From Chlamydomonas reinhardtii (Eukaryota; Chlorophyta; Chlorophyceae; Chlamydomonadales; Chlamydomonadaceae), in the NCBI RefSeq assembly GCF_000002595.2, contig NC_057019.1, forward strand, positions 4,634,880-4,698,879: DNA of 64,000 nucleotides, read 5' to 3'. This document shows, in pieces, positions 43,411 to 53,473 of the stretch. The translations under genes and the position numbers were made by a program. The notes beneath the pieces are model-generated. The model was given only the letters and a program-made list of their open reading frames with translations. It was not told where the DNA came from and searched no databases. Within the stretch, counting starts at the first letter, position 1; each line of letters begins with the position of its first letter.

Positions 43411-46400
43411 CGTGCGTGAGGAGGGATGCGGGCATCCAACGTGAGCGTGTGTTTGCAGTGCAGTGCATTCACGTGCCGAATGTCTTGCGGGCTGCGTGCG
43501 GCAGGCTTTGGGGGCACCGGAGGTCGCCCGCCGTTGGGCTGCCGTTCCAGGCGCCAGCGGGCTGCCGTCCCGGCATGTGTGTTCCCCCCCCCCTGATTCC
43601 CGGTGGCCGCGTCCCTGCATCTCCCGTTCCCTCCCGCTGGCAACGGAGGGAACACCCCAACCCCCGAGTCCTTATGTCCCTAGTTTCTTGGCGTATGGCG
43701 ACCGGTGAAACAACGCCCCCCAACCCGCTCCCACGCCCCAGCCCGCCCCCAGCCCGTCCCCAGCCCGTCCCCAGCCCGTCCCCACGCCCCCAGCCCGCCC
43801 CCAGCCCGCCCCCAGCCCGTCCCTAGCTTCTTGCCGTAATGGGACTGGTAAACCAGTTACCCCCACTCCGCCCCCACGCCCCAGCCCCACTTCGCCTCAA
43901 CCAGTACGCACGAAACTCCCGCCCCCACCACCACCCCCTCCGCTTCCGCCGCCCCTCACCAATGGTGCTGTTGACCTCGTGCGCCCAGTGGCCCACCAGC
44001 GTGGCGGGGCACACCACCAGCAGCGGCAGCGGGGCCGCCGCCGCCGCGCAGCCCGCCGCCACGTAGGCCGCCTCCGCCTCCAGACTGGCGGCGGCCATGA
44101 TGCAGGAGGCCTGGAGGTGCGGGGAGGGGGGGGGTTACATCCATGATTATTAAAAAGTGAAGGCGTGAAGGGGGGAGGGCACGTCCCATCCCCATCCCCA
44201 TCCCATCTCCTCCACCCCCCAACCCCAACCCCCCCACGCCCACCCACCCACGTCCCCCCCACACACACCCCCACCCCCACCCCCCACCCATCCTCCCCTC
44301 CCCACCTGCAGCGTCTTGCCCAGCCCCATGTCGTCTGCCAGCACGCCGTGCAGCCCAAAGCGGCGCAGGAAGGCCAGCCACGACACGCCGTCGCATTGGT
44401 ACGGCCGCAGGCTGTACGGCAGCGGGAAGGGCAGCGCGTAGGCGTCCACGCGCCGGTTGTCCAGCAGCTGCAGCAGGAAGGCCGAGTCCTGCGACACGCA
44501 CGCCAGCTGCTCGCCGTCCAGGCCGGGCGGCGGCGGCACGCCCTGTGGCGGTGCGTGGGGTTGAGTTTGGGGTGGGGGTGGGTTGGAGAGGGGTTGGGGT
44601 GGGGTTGGGGAGCGGTTTGGGTTGGGAGGAGCGGGATGGGTTGGGTTGGGTTGGGATGGGATGGACTGGGCGGGAGCGGGTCGGGTTGGGGAAGAAGGGA
44701 AGGGGAGGGAAACGGTTGGGGGCAGCGGGTTGAGGGCGTGGGAGGCGTCTTCTACGGCAATTGAAGTCTGCGTGTCACGAGATGCGGTCCGCAAAGCCCT
44801 CGGCGCCTTCAAATGCCCCTGGGCGCCACCATCACCCAGTTCCCTCTCCCACAACTGACGCCCTCTCCCACATCCTCTCCTCCCCCCCACCTCCAACCCC
44901 TCCTCGCTCTACTGCATCGGGCTCGCTTTTGTCCGAGCTGGTACCCACAACCCCTCCTTGTCCCCCCTGTCCCTCACCTGCGCCAGCGGCAGTAACGTCA
45001 TGAGCGAGCCGAAGCAGCCAGCGGCGGCGGCGCGCACGTCGGCTGCGGGGTCGGACATGCGGCGCAGCAGCGGCACCAGCAGCAATACGGCGTACGGCAC
45101 CAGGCCCGACCCCAGCTCCCCACACAGCGCCGCCACCGCCTCCACGCCGCCCAGCCGGCAGGTGTCGTCGGACGAGTTCAGGAGCGGCACGACCTGTTGT
45201 TAAGAAAGCGAAAGGCAACACAACACGCGCAGGACAGTTTATGCGATGCGGAGTTACGGCCACAGGCACGACCTGTGTGTGTGTGCGTGTGCGTGTGGGG
45301 TAGCAGTACAGCGCAAGGGGAGACGGTCGACATGGTGCTTCATTAATGCGCACGCAAGCATACAAGCACGCAGCAAGCACCGCCAGTATGATGCCTGGTG
45401 GAAGCGACACGCGAAGCATCCAGTGCCCCATATATCGACCTGAAGAACGCTTCCTTCCTCGTCGCGCCCCCACCCTCCGCACCCACCTGTTTGAGTAGCT
45501 CCGGCATCAGCCCCTCCGTCCAGCACCGCGCCAGCGCCGCCGCCGCGCGCGCCGCCGCCGCGCGCACGCGCGCGTCGCCGTGTGCCGCCCAGCCGCACAC
45601 GTCCCGCAGCAGCGGCCGCAGGCTGGGCAGCAGCTCCGGCGCCAGCGCCGGCGCCAGCACGCGCAGCACGTGCATCGCGCTCACGGCCGCCGTGGGGTCG
45701 GCGGCGGCGGCGGCTGCTGGCGGCGGCGCCGCCAGCGGCGCCGCCACCAGGCTCCAGAGCGTGGGCAGCTGCGTCCACAGGCCGTCACGGAAGCGGCGGG
45801 CCATGGCCACGATGGCTGCCTCGCCGCCGCGGCGGCTGATGCGGGTGGCGTGCGAGACCGCGTGGCCGCCGCCGGCGCCGTTGACGGCATCTGTTTCAGG
45901 CAGCGGCGCAAGGCGAGTTGAGCGTTTGTGTTTGTGGTGTGTTGTTTGAGGTTGCGGAGGCACTCGGCACACACACCACCAGCTCGATCGTGAAAGCGCG
46001 CCCCTGGCGTGGCCTCGCGCCGCGGCCCCGGTACCACTGCCAACCTACAGAACGAACGCGCCGTCACCCTCACACAGGAGCTTGCATGCACGCATGCACC
46101 CACGCATGCACGCATACACGGCCCCCGAAACTATGCTCAAATCGTTCGCACTCGCCCCCACAACCGCCCTCCTCCATCGACTTTGCTCACCTGACTCGCC
46201 CTGCTGCTGCCCAAGCAGCGACAACGAGCCGCCGGACGGCAGTAGCACGCCTGAGCCCTGCCCCTGCAGCCCCGGCTGTAGCAGCCCCGGCTGTAGCAGC
46301 CCCGGCGGCGGCAGTAGCTCGGCTGTTGCCATTGCCACGATGTTGCGGACCAGCTTGTCATTGGGCGAGGGCGTGCGGCCCGCACACAGCCCTAACAGCT

Positions 46401-49400
46401 CGGCGAGACCGCCCGCGCACACCTCCTGCGGACCGGGTGGGGCGTGTTGCGTGTTGTGTTGCGTGTTGTGTTGCGTGTTGTGTTGCGTGTTGTGTTGTGT
46501 AGCGGCGGTTTCCCGCGCGCGCACAAGGCCGGCCGCGGTCCGTGTTGCAAGCAAGACACCCAGATGCCGCTGCTAACGCCATGCGCCCAAGCCTCCAACA
46601 CCCGCGCCCCCCACCCCGCACTCCCTCACTCCCCGCGCCCCCACCTGCAGCCTCAGCTGCGGCTCGCGCCGGAGGCTGTTCATGAGCGGCTGGATGGCGC
46701 TGTTGAACTTGTCCGGCAGGCGGCCGGAGGCGGCGGAGGCGGCGGCCAGGGCCGCCAGCACGCACACGTGCAGGTACTGCTCCAGGGCCTGGGGGTGGAG
46801 CGGGTGGCGGGGTGGGGTTGCAAGGTTCAAACATTGGGAACAGGATACAAGCAGCGGGGGGTGGGGTGCCGCTCTGTTGAGGGAGGTGCGGTGGGGTGGA
46901 GGCGGAGGAAGGCGGCTTCCAGGCATGACTAGGTAGGAAGGAGTTGGCGGGGATGCACACATCGGCCGTCGTGCAGCAATAGACACTTGAACAGTCAGTG
47001 CCGGCATCCGCTGTCGACACCGGTGCCTAGCGACCCGCCGCACCTGCAACGCCGACAGCGCGCCGCGCAGCCGGCCGACGGCGAGCGCCAGCGCCGAGCC
47101 CTCCGGCGGGCCCGCCGCCGCCGCCGCCGCCAGCAGCGCCGCCGCGTGGTCCGCCCCCATGAGCTCTGGCGGCACGCCGGGCGGCAGCGGCAGCAACACA
47201 TTCACCTGCGGGGCCGCAAGTGCCAGCAGCCCGCGTGCGGAAGCCACACGTCAGGGAGCCGCCTCCCCGCAAGACTTGCACAGTGATAGTAAAGAGAGGT
47301 GTCCAAACCAGGCACCCCCACGCCCCCACCCGCCTGCACCTCATCCTCACCATAACCACCCGACACAAACCCTGCGGCCCGCCCGCTTCACCCCCACCTC
47401 CACGGCCGCCGCCACCAGCGCCAGCACCTCCCGCCGCATCTGCGCATAGTACGGCGCCACCTCGCCGTACGGCTCCAGGCTGGCGGGCGCCAGCGGCGCC
47501 GACGCCGACGGCGCCGCCAGCGCCGCCAGCACCTGCGCCAGCAGCGGCGCCGGCAGCAGCGCNNNNNNNNNNNNNNNNNNNNNNNNNNNNNNNNNNNNNN
47601 NNNNNNNNNNNNNNNNNNNNNNNNNNNNNNNNNNNNNNNNNNNNNNNNNNNNNNNNNNNNNNCCGCTGCCGCGACGCCCGGCGGCGGCGGCGTCACCGCC
47701 GCCGCCAGCATGCGCTCCAGGCACTGCATTACACTTCCGCGTACGGTGCTGAGCATGTGCCGTACGAACGGCCACAGCCGCGGCACCAGCTGCGTCAGCT
47801 CGTCCGTAGCCGCCGCCACGTCGTCCTCTGTCATGGGTACGGCGGCGGCGGCGGCGGAGGAGGAGTCGCCGCCGCCATTTGCGGTGCAGCCGGCGGCGGC
47901 GCTGCTGCCGTACAGGTGTGCCAGCAGTGACATGACGCTGTTGGTGGCGGCGGACAGGTCGGACAGCTGCGGCAGCAGGTCCCACAGCTGGCGCCGCAGC
48001 TCCGACACGGCCTGTGGGGGCCCCGGGGGTGGGGCGGCGTGTGGGGTGAGTTGCGTGATGTGCGTGGCCAGTTCTGGTTGATGGTGGCGGCGAGTGGGGT
48101 GCCATGCAAGGGGTTGTGCAGGAGGCGGCCGCAGGTACGGGGAAGCCCACGGGGGTGGGCGCCGTACCGCCGTACAAAGTCGGGGGGCACGCGCCTAGCA
48201 CGTCACCTCCACACCCACACGCACACGTCTGCGCCCCCGTGCCCACCCACCTGCGGCCCCGCCACGCCCAGCGAGCCCGCCACCGGCACCAGTGCGTCCG
48301 CGCACGCCGCCCGCACGTCGTCGTCGGGGTCGGCCAGCCCGGCGCGCAGCAGCGGCAGCGCGGCGGGCAGCAGCGCCGGCGCCAGGTCCAGCCGTGCCGC
48401 CAGCAGGTACTTGAGGCCGCAGAAGCCGCCTGGGGGTGAATCAAGGAAATCAAACACGGTCGGAGTCGGGTAGGCATAGCGCAGCTGTTGGGGGCAGCGG
48501 CAGCGGCAGCGGCAGCTAGCGTTCTGAGTGGTAATGGGTGCTGTCTAGGTCCCCGCCGCAGTCAGCCGCCCAGTCCTCTGACCCTGTTGTCACGCGCCCT
48601 GTGCCACCGCCGCATCCGCCGCCGCATCGCCCAGGATCCGCCCCCACACCCACGCCCACGCCCACGCCCCTGCCCATGCCAACGCCCCTGCCCACGCCCC
48701 TGCCCACGCCCACACTCACGCCCACGCCCCTGCCCATGCCCACACCCACACCCACGCCCACGCCCCTGCCACGCCCACGCCCCTGCCCACGCCCACACCC
48801 ACGCCCACACCCACGCCCACGCCCACACCCACGCCCACGCCCACGCCCACGCCCACGCCCACGCCCACGCCCACGCCCACGCCCACGCCCCCATCCCCTC
48901 CCCCTCTCCCGCACCCCATTCAACACCGCCCCCCCCCCCCCCGCCCGCCACGCCCACCCAACACCGCCCGCCGCACCCAGCACCGCACTCACCGTACCGC
49001 ACCCTCCAGTCGCCGTGCGCCTGCAGCTCGCGCAGCATGCACGCCACGCCCGCCACGCTGTCGCCGTCCAGCGCCTGCAGCGCCATGCCCAGCGCCTGGG
49101 CCGCCGTCTCGCGCACCGGCGCGGTCACCTGCATGAGTGACGTGGTGGGGAGGGCTGCATGGTTAGTGGGGAGGGCTGCATGGGTGACATGGCGGCGGGG
49201 CGTGGAGGCGCCGGAGAGTAGCGCTTCGCGCGCAGGGGTCCGAACGGCAGGCGCTGTGGCTCCAGGAGGGAGTCCCGGCCCGCTAGTCCACACACACTGA
49301 CATATAGCCACGCCCCGCCCCGCCTGCACACGCCACGCCCTCTCCCGCTCGCACGCGCCCCCTCCCCCGCCCCCTCCTCCACCGCACCTGGTCTGAGCCG

Positions 49401-52400
49401 TAGTCCCCGAACCTGTCCAGCGCCAGCACACACAGCAGGTGCAGGATCACGTCCTCCAGCCAGCGCCGGTGGGCGGCGGCGGCGGCGGCCACGTGCGCGG
49501 CGCTCACCGAGCCCAGGCCGCGCTTGCCTGCAGGTGCGGGCGTGCGGGCGTGTGGGCGTGCGGGCATACACAGGTGAGGGCGGGGGACTGCCGCCAGTCA
49601 TACGCCCAGGCTAGCGCAGACGCACCGCCGCACGGCCCGCCACACTCCCAAGCGCTGCGCCGCCGTGCCGCCACCTGCACTCGCCACCTGCCCGCGCCAC
49701 CTTACCCCCCACCCGTTCCCGCCACCCGCCCGCGCCACCTCAGCCCCCACCCAATCCCGCCACCTCCGCCGCCCTCGCGCTCCTGCCTCACCGGCGCCGC
49801 CCGGCACCGCCCAGCCGCTGGGCACCTCGTCCAGCGGCACCTCCACCGCCGCGCACCAGGCGTGGGAGCGCAGCAGCTCGCGCAGCGCCAGCGCCGCACC
49901 GTGACGCACCTGCGAGGTGGCGGTGTGTGTTACAAAGAAAAACAAACGGAACAAACAGATGGTTGTGTGGAGTGTGCGTGTGTGGGTGGGTGGGTGGGTG
50001 TAGCCGGCCATGAGAAACGGTGCAGGGGCGTGCCAGGGGCAGGGGTGCTGGGACCGTCAGCGTCATCTCCGCCAACCGCAAACTGGTTTGACTACCGCCC
50101 CAACAGCAAGCCACACTGCCAACACTCCACGCCGCCAAGCGCTCTACCCCGCTACTCTCCCATCCCTATGCTACTCCAGTTCCATCCCGCCCCTCCCCCT
50201 GCCCCTCGCCCGCGCCCTCCACCTCACATCCTCCTCCTCGCCTTCCCCCTCTTCCCATGCTATCCTCCTCCTCCCCTCACACCTCCCTCCTCCCCCGCCC
50301 TGTCAACATCTTCTCGTCAGCATGCATGGAGCCCCCCCTCCCCCCGCCCCCCCCCCCCACCGCCTCCGCCCCGCTCACCTCCCACACCGGGTCCAGGCTG
50401 TCCACCACCAGCTGGTCGCCCAGCCGCTGGAAGGGCCAGCCGCCGTCCGCCACAGCCTGGACCTGCGGGCGCGAGGCACGGCACACACGAGCACGGGAAG
50501 AGGGGTGCATGTGTGTGCAATTGTATGTGGTCAGGAGCTGACGACGCACAGCACGGAGCAGCAGGACCGCAGTGGTACGGATGGATGTCGGGATGGGCGC
50601 CTTGACAGGCCAGCCCGTCTGGGCGCGCACACGCATGTGCCACATCCACGCATGCTGGGAAGGGAAGGTAAGAGGCGGGGGCGGCTCACCTCGTCCTCGC
50701 CGATCTCAGCGGCCGCCGCGGCAGCAGCAGCGGCACTGGCCGCCGCCGCCCCGCCAGCCCCCGCTGCCGCCGCCGGGCCCTCGCCGGCACTACCGCCCAT
50801 GTCTCCGTCCAGCGGCGACTGCTGGCGCACAAAGGGAGGGGGGGTGCAATGGGGCCAGCTCAGCACGAACCCGACGAATTCGTATGTACGAACCCGGCGG
50901 CACGAACCTGACAGCACGAACCACCCCTCCAGCGACACCTACTCCACCCCCTCCAGGCCTCCACCCCTTTCCCCAGGCCTCCCTCCTCCATCCCCATTGC
51001 AATGGTTCGGTTTTAGTTTGGGCTGGTATCTACAACCCCCGCCATACCGTACACACACTCGCCGCACCTTGTTCCGCCCGCCCGGCCCCGGCGCCGGCGG
51101 CTCCGACCCCCGCAGCGAGTCCGACCGCCCCAGCGCTTTGGCCTTGCGCTTGAGGCGGTTGCGCTCCCGAGCCGACAGGCCCTCCATACTCGCAAGCAGC
51201 TCCTGCGCCGCCTGCTTGGGGGCGCCGCCGGCGCCGCTGCCGGCTGCGCCGCCGCCGGCGGCTCCGCCGCCGCTGCCGCGCCCGCCGCGCGTGACAACCT
51301 GCGCCAGGGGCGCGGGACAGGAGGTGAGCAGGTGCGGAGGTGAGGACGTGGCGCAGGCGGCTGTGTCCATGCGCCCTGCCTCCACCCACCCCACGCTCCA
51401 GCCGCCCCCTCCTCTCTCCTCTCCAAACCCCCCTCCAGCCCGCCTTTCGCCCCGCCCCGCCCCACCTCCTCCGCCGCCTCCAGGTCCTCATCCCCGAACA
51501 ACGCGTCCGCGTCCAGCCCCATGTCGCGATCCAGCCCCAGCCGCCGCTTCAGCACGTCGCGCTGGGCTGCCAGCCGCGCCTTGGGCGTCATGCCCGGATC
51601 CAGAACCAGGTCAAACTCCTGCGGGCAGGGAGCGTTGACCGGGGGGTGGCGGGAAGCTGGGCGCGGAGGGGAGGGATGCAGGATCGCTGCCCCTGCACCA
51701 GCCACCTGTTCGTCCCTTCCATCACAGCACGCGCTGCCGTACACACGCGCTGCCGTTGACACACACGCACGCACGCACACACGCACATATACACATACAC
51801 AATGTTGCAACCGTCATACGCTTCTTCTCCGCATGCGCGTCCTCACCTGGCCCCCGGAGGCCCCCAGCGGCGTGCCTTTCTCCAGCACCTGCTGCAGGCT
51901 GAACCCGGAGAACGTGAGGGGGCCCTCGCAGGGCGGCAGCGACGCTTCATCAACGCCGCAGGCCAGCGCCTGCTGCCGCAGCTCGTCGGGCGTCTGCTGC
52001 ACGAATATGTCTGCCAGGTAGCCGAGGGCCTCGCCCGCGGCCACACGCGTCTCCCAGCTCTTATGGTAGAGGTAGGCGTGGACCTGTCGGCGGAAGGGGG
52101 ACGCCAGCCGAAGCTAGGGAGTCACTTGCGTGTGCGGACGGGGGGCTTGCAGCTTCAGCGAAGTCCCGCCGCCGATCAGGTGACCGTGATATAAAAGCGT
52201 GTTTGCAGGTCGAATTGGCCCACGTGGGTGCATTTCGCGCAAGGTGCACCGGCATGACGTCGGCGCCCGAGTGGCGCCAAACCCACCTTCTGCACCGTGG
52301 ACAGCAGCTGGTCCGGGTGAGACCGAGCGATCTCCGATAGCTGCTTTGCAGCAGCCTTCCGCGTCGCATCGCTCGTGCCAGCTGCAAAGCGAAAGGAATT

Positions 52401-52516
52401 GTCCGGCTGAGCCGCTGAGAACCGGTGCAATCTCTATTATTTCTGACTTTTTACTTACTCTCGAGAAGGTTTAATAGCTTTTGGAGCCGGCTTGAAGAAC
52501 CCGGCTTTCCAGTCAT
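38908..52516 (-). CDS. MOT1: MOT1/BTAF1 TBP-associated Swi2/Snf2 ATPase
   Basis: Exons: 52459-52516, 52287-52381, 51847-52083, 51466-51618, 51068-51298, 50690-50821, 50379-50462, 49792-49909, 49388-49527, 48993-49128, 48251-48429, 47663-48011 (to gap), 47398-47562 (from gap), 47044-47205, 46645-46788, 46191-46425, 45487-45890, 44978-45193, 44306-44542, 43960-44110, 43270-43345, 42805-43008, 42201-42327, 41573-41683, 41351-41446, 40964-41132, 40062-40630, 39643-39769, 38908-39326 (TAG). About 1,840 residues are visible. The nuclear enzyme uses ATP to strip TBP from DNA. HEAT repeats fill the N-terminal 60% (start [49 protein letters not shown]). The C-terminal helicase shows DDMGLGKT (I), LDEGH (II), SGTPIQN (III), GVGGVGLNL (V) and [10 protein letters not shown] (VI). 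[19 protein letters not shown] near the end is characteristic of MOT1. Gly/Ala-rich insertions interrupt the HEAT, helicase and tail regions. Confidence 0.95.
41275..41312 (-). repeat. Intronic motif A, copy 7 (MOT1)
   Basis: On the gene strand GGTTGTAAATACCAGCCCAA then ACTAAACCAAACC, 38 bases after the donor at 41350, behind G tracts. Confidence 0.75.
42713..42762 (-). repeat. Intronic motif A, copy 8 (MOT1)
   Basis: On the gene strand GGCTGTAGATACCGGCCCAA, ending near GAGCGGAGT, 42 bases after the donor at 42804. Sense. Confidence 0.7.
43670..43885. repeat. GC-rich tandem tract flanked by a 35-base direct repeat (MOT1 intron)
   Basis: CCCAGCCCGTCC units (about 43736-43825) lie between two imperfect copies of GTCCCTAGTTTCTTGGCGTA-like sequence (43676 and 43818). 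Confidence 0.65.
44131..44161 (-). repeat. Intronic motif B, copy 7 (MOT1)
   Basis: On the gene strand TTAATAATCATGGATGTAAC then CCCCCC, 20 bases before the 3' splice site at 44110. Confidence 0.7.
44901..44952 (-). repeat. Intronic motif A, copy 9 (MOT1)
   Basis: On the gene strand GGTTGTGGGTACCAGCTCGG, ending ATGCAGTAGAGCGAGGAGG, 26 bases after the donor at 44977. Sense. Confidence 0.75.
46440..46500. repeat. GCGTGTTGTGTT tandem repeat (MOT1 intron)
   Basis: Four to five units of GCGTGTTGTGTT. Confidence 0.85.
47563..47662. other. Assembly gap, 100 N
   Basis: Exactly 100 N lie inside MOT1 coding sequence. The frames on the two sides do not match through 100 bases, so the real length differs or an intron is hidden. 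The flanks are extremely GC-rich GCN repeats, a usual cause of such gaps. Confidence 0.99.
48650..48890 (-). repeat. GTGGGC hexamer satellite in MOT1 intron
   Basis: About 40 imperfect units, GTGGGC on the gene strand with GTGGGCATGGGC-like variants, 100 bases downstream of the donor at 48992. The same hexamer array, also sense to its gene, occurs at 62391-62612. Confidence 0.9.
49925..49955 (+). repeat. Intronic motif D, copy 5 (MOT1)
   Basis: GTGTGTTACAAAGAAAAACA then AACGGAACAAAC. It shares AACAAACGGAACAAA with 9273-9301. Antisense to MOT1. Confidence 0.5.
50995..51036 (-). repeat. Intronic motif A, copy 10 (MOT1)
   Basis: On the gene strand GGTTGTAGATACCAGCCCAA then ACTAAAACCGAACC, 31 bases after the donor at 51067. 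Sense. Confidence 0.8.
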
Positions 52517-53473
52517 TTTTCTTCGTCTAAAACTACACGTTCAATATTCACATGGTACTTGCGCATTCAGTAAGTCATAACGACAATTACATTCAAGCCG
52601 ATTGCAGGTTCGCGCCGGCCAAGACCATCAGGCCACATGGGCGGACCATGTTTCCATGTTGCTCTGCGCCTGTGCCGGCAGCCCAATCCTCCGTTCCGCC
52701 CCTTTCCAGACCGAATCAGCATTATCATCAGATGCTGCCGGCTTCAGTCGACTAGTCGCTGAGTCCTCACCACTGCACCTGCACATTGCAGCAACGGTAC
52801 GGTTGTCCCCAGCACGCAGGGTGGTACAGGCGCCGCGGCGCACCACCTCGCCGCCGTAATCACGGCCGAGTTCTGTCCCGCCATCTGCCTCAGCACCTCC
52901 AGCCATCAACCTCGGCAGCCATCAGGAGTCACCCATGCAGAGTTGTTTCCCCACTTCGGTTTTACTGGGCTTGCGCCGCAACAGCATCTGACCGGTAACG
53001 AGAAAGGGACCAGGCAGTAACTCCTAGTTTACAGTGTCGCAATTCTCCTCAGGTTTTTGCGCCCGTGCCGGCGTGCGCTGCGAGTCAACTACCTCCCGGC
53101 TATCGCACCTCGTGATCAGGTCTCCCATTGTGTTCTGTGTAGCGCTCTTCCTGCGTATTGCTCGTGAAGTAGCGTGTCATGCGCCTCACATGCGCTCGGC
53201 CCCCACACATGCCTTTGCCTCCGCCCTCCACCCCACAGGTGCGGTCCTGCTCCATCCTGCTCGGCAGCTCCCCTTCCATCCACCGCTGCCACGCCGCAAC
53301 TGTCACCTGCCCAGCCCCTGTCTGCCCCTGCCCTACTCCAACCATTCCCTCTCAAGCCTCAAAACGCATCCCCCTCCTTCCCAACATGCCCCTCTCCAAG
53401 CCCCCATCCTTCTATCCTCCATCACCCTCTACACCCTCGACATCCCTTCAACACCTCCAGCCCTCCAAACCCC
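52517..53473. other. MOT1 upstream region and 3' region of the 165-aa gene
   Basis: Both flanking genes are on the - strand. TTACA at 53029 (TGTAA on the gene strand) is a plausible 3' end signal for the right-hand gene. No gene is recognised. Confidence 0.5.
53029..53033 (-). terminator. Probable polyadenylation signal of the 165-aa gene
   Basis: TGTAA on the gene strand, about 440 bases past the stop. Confidence 0.45.
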
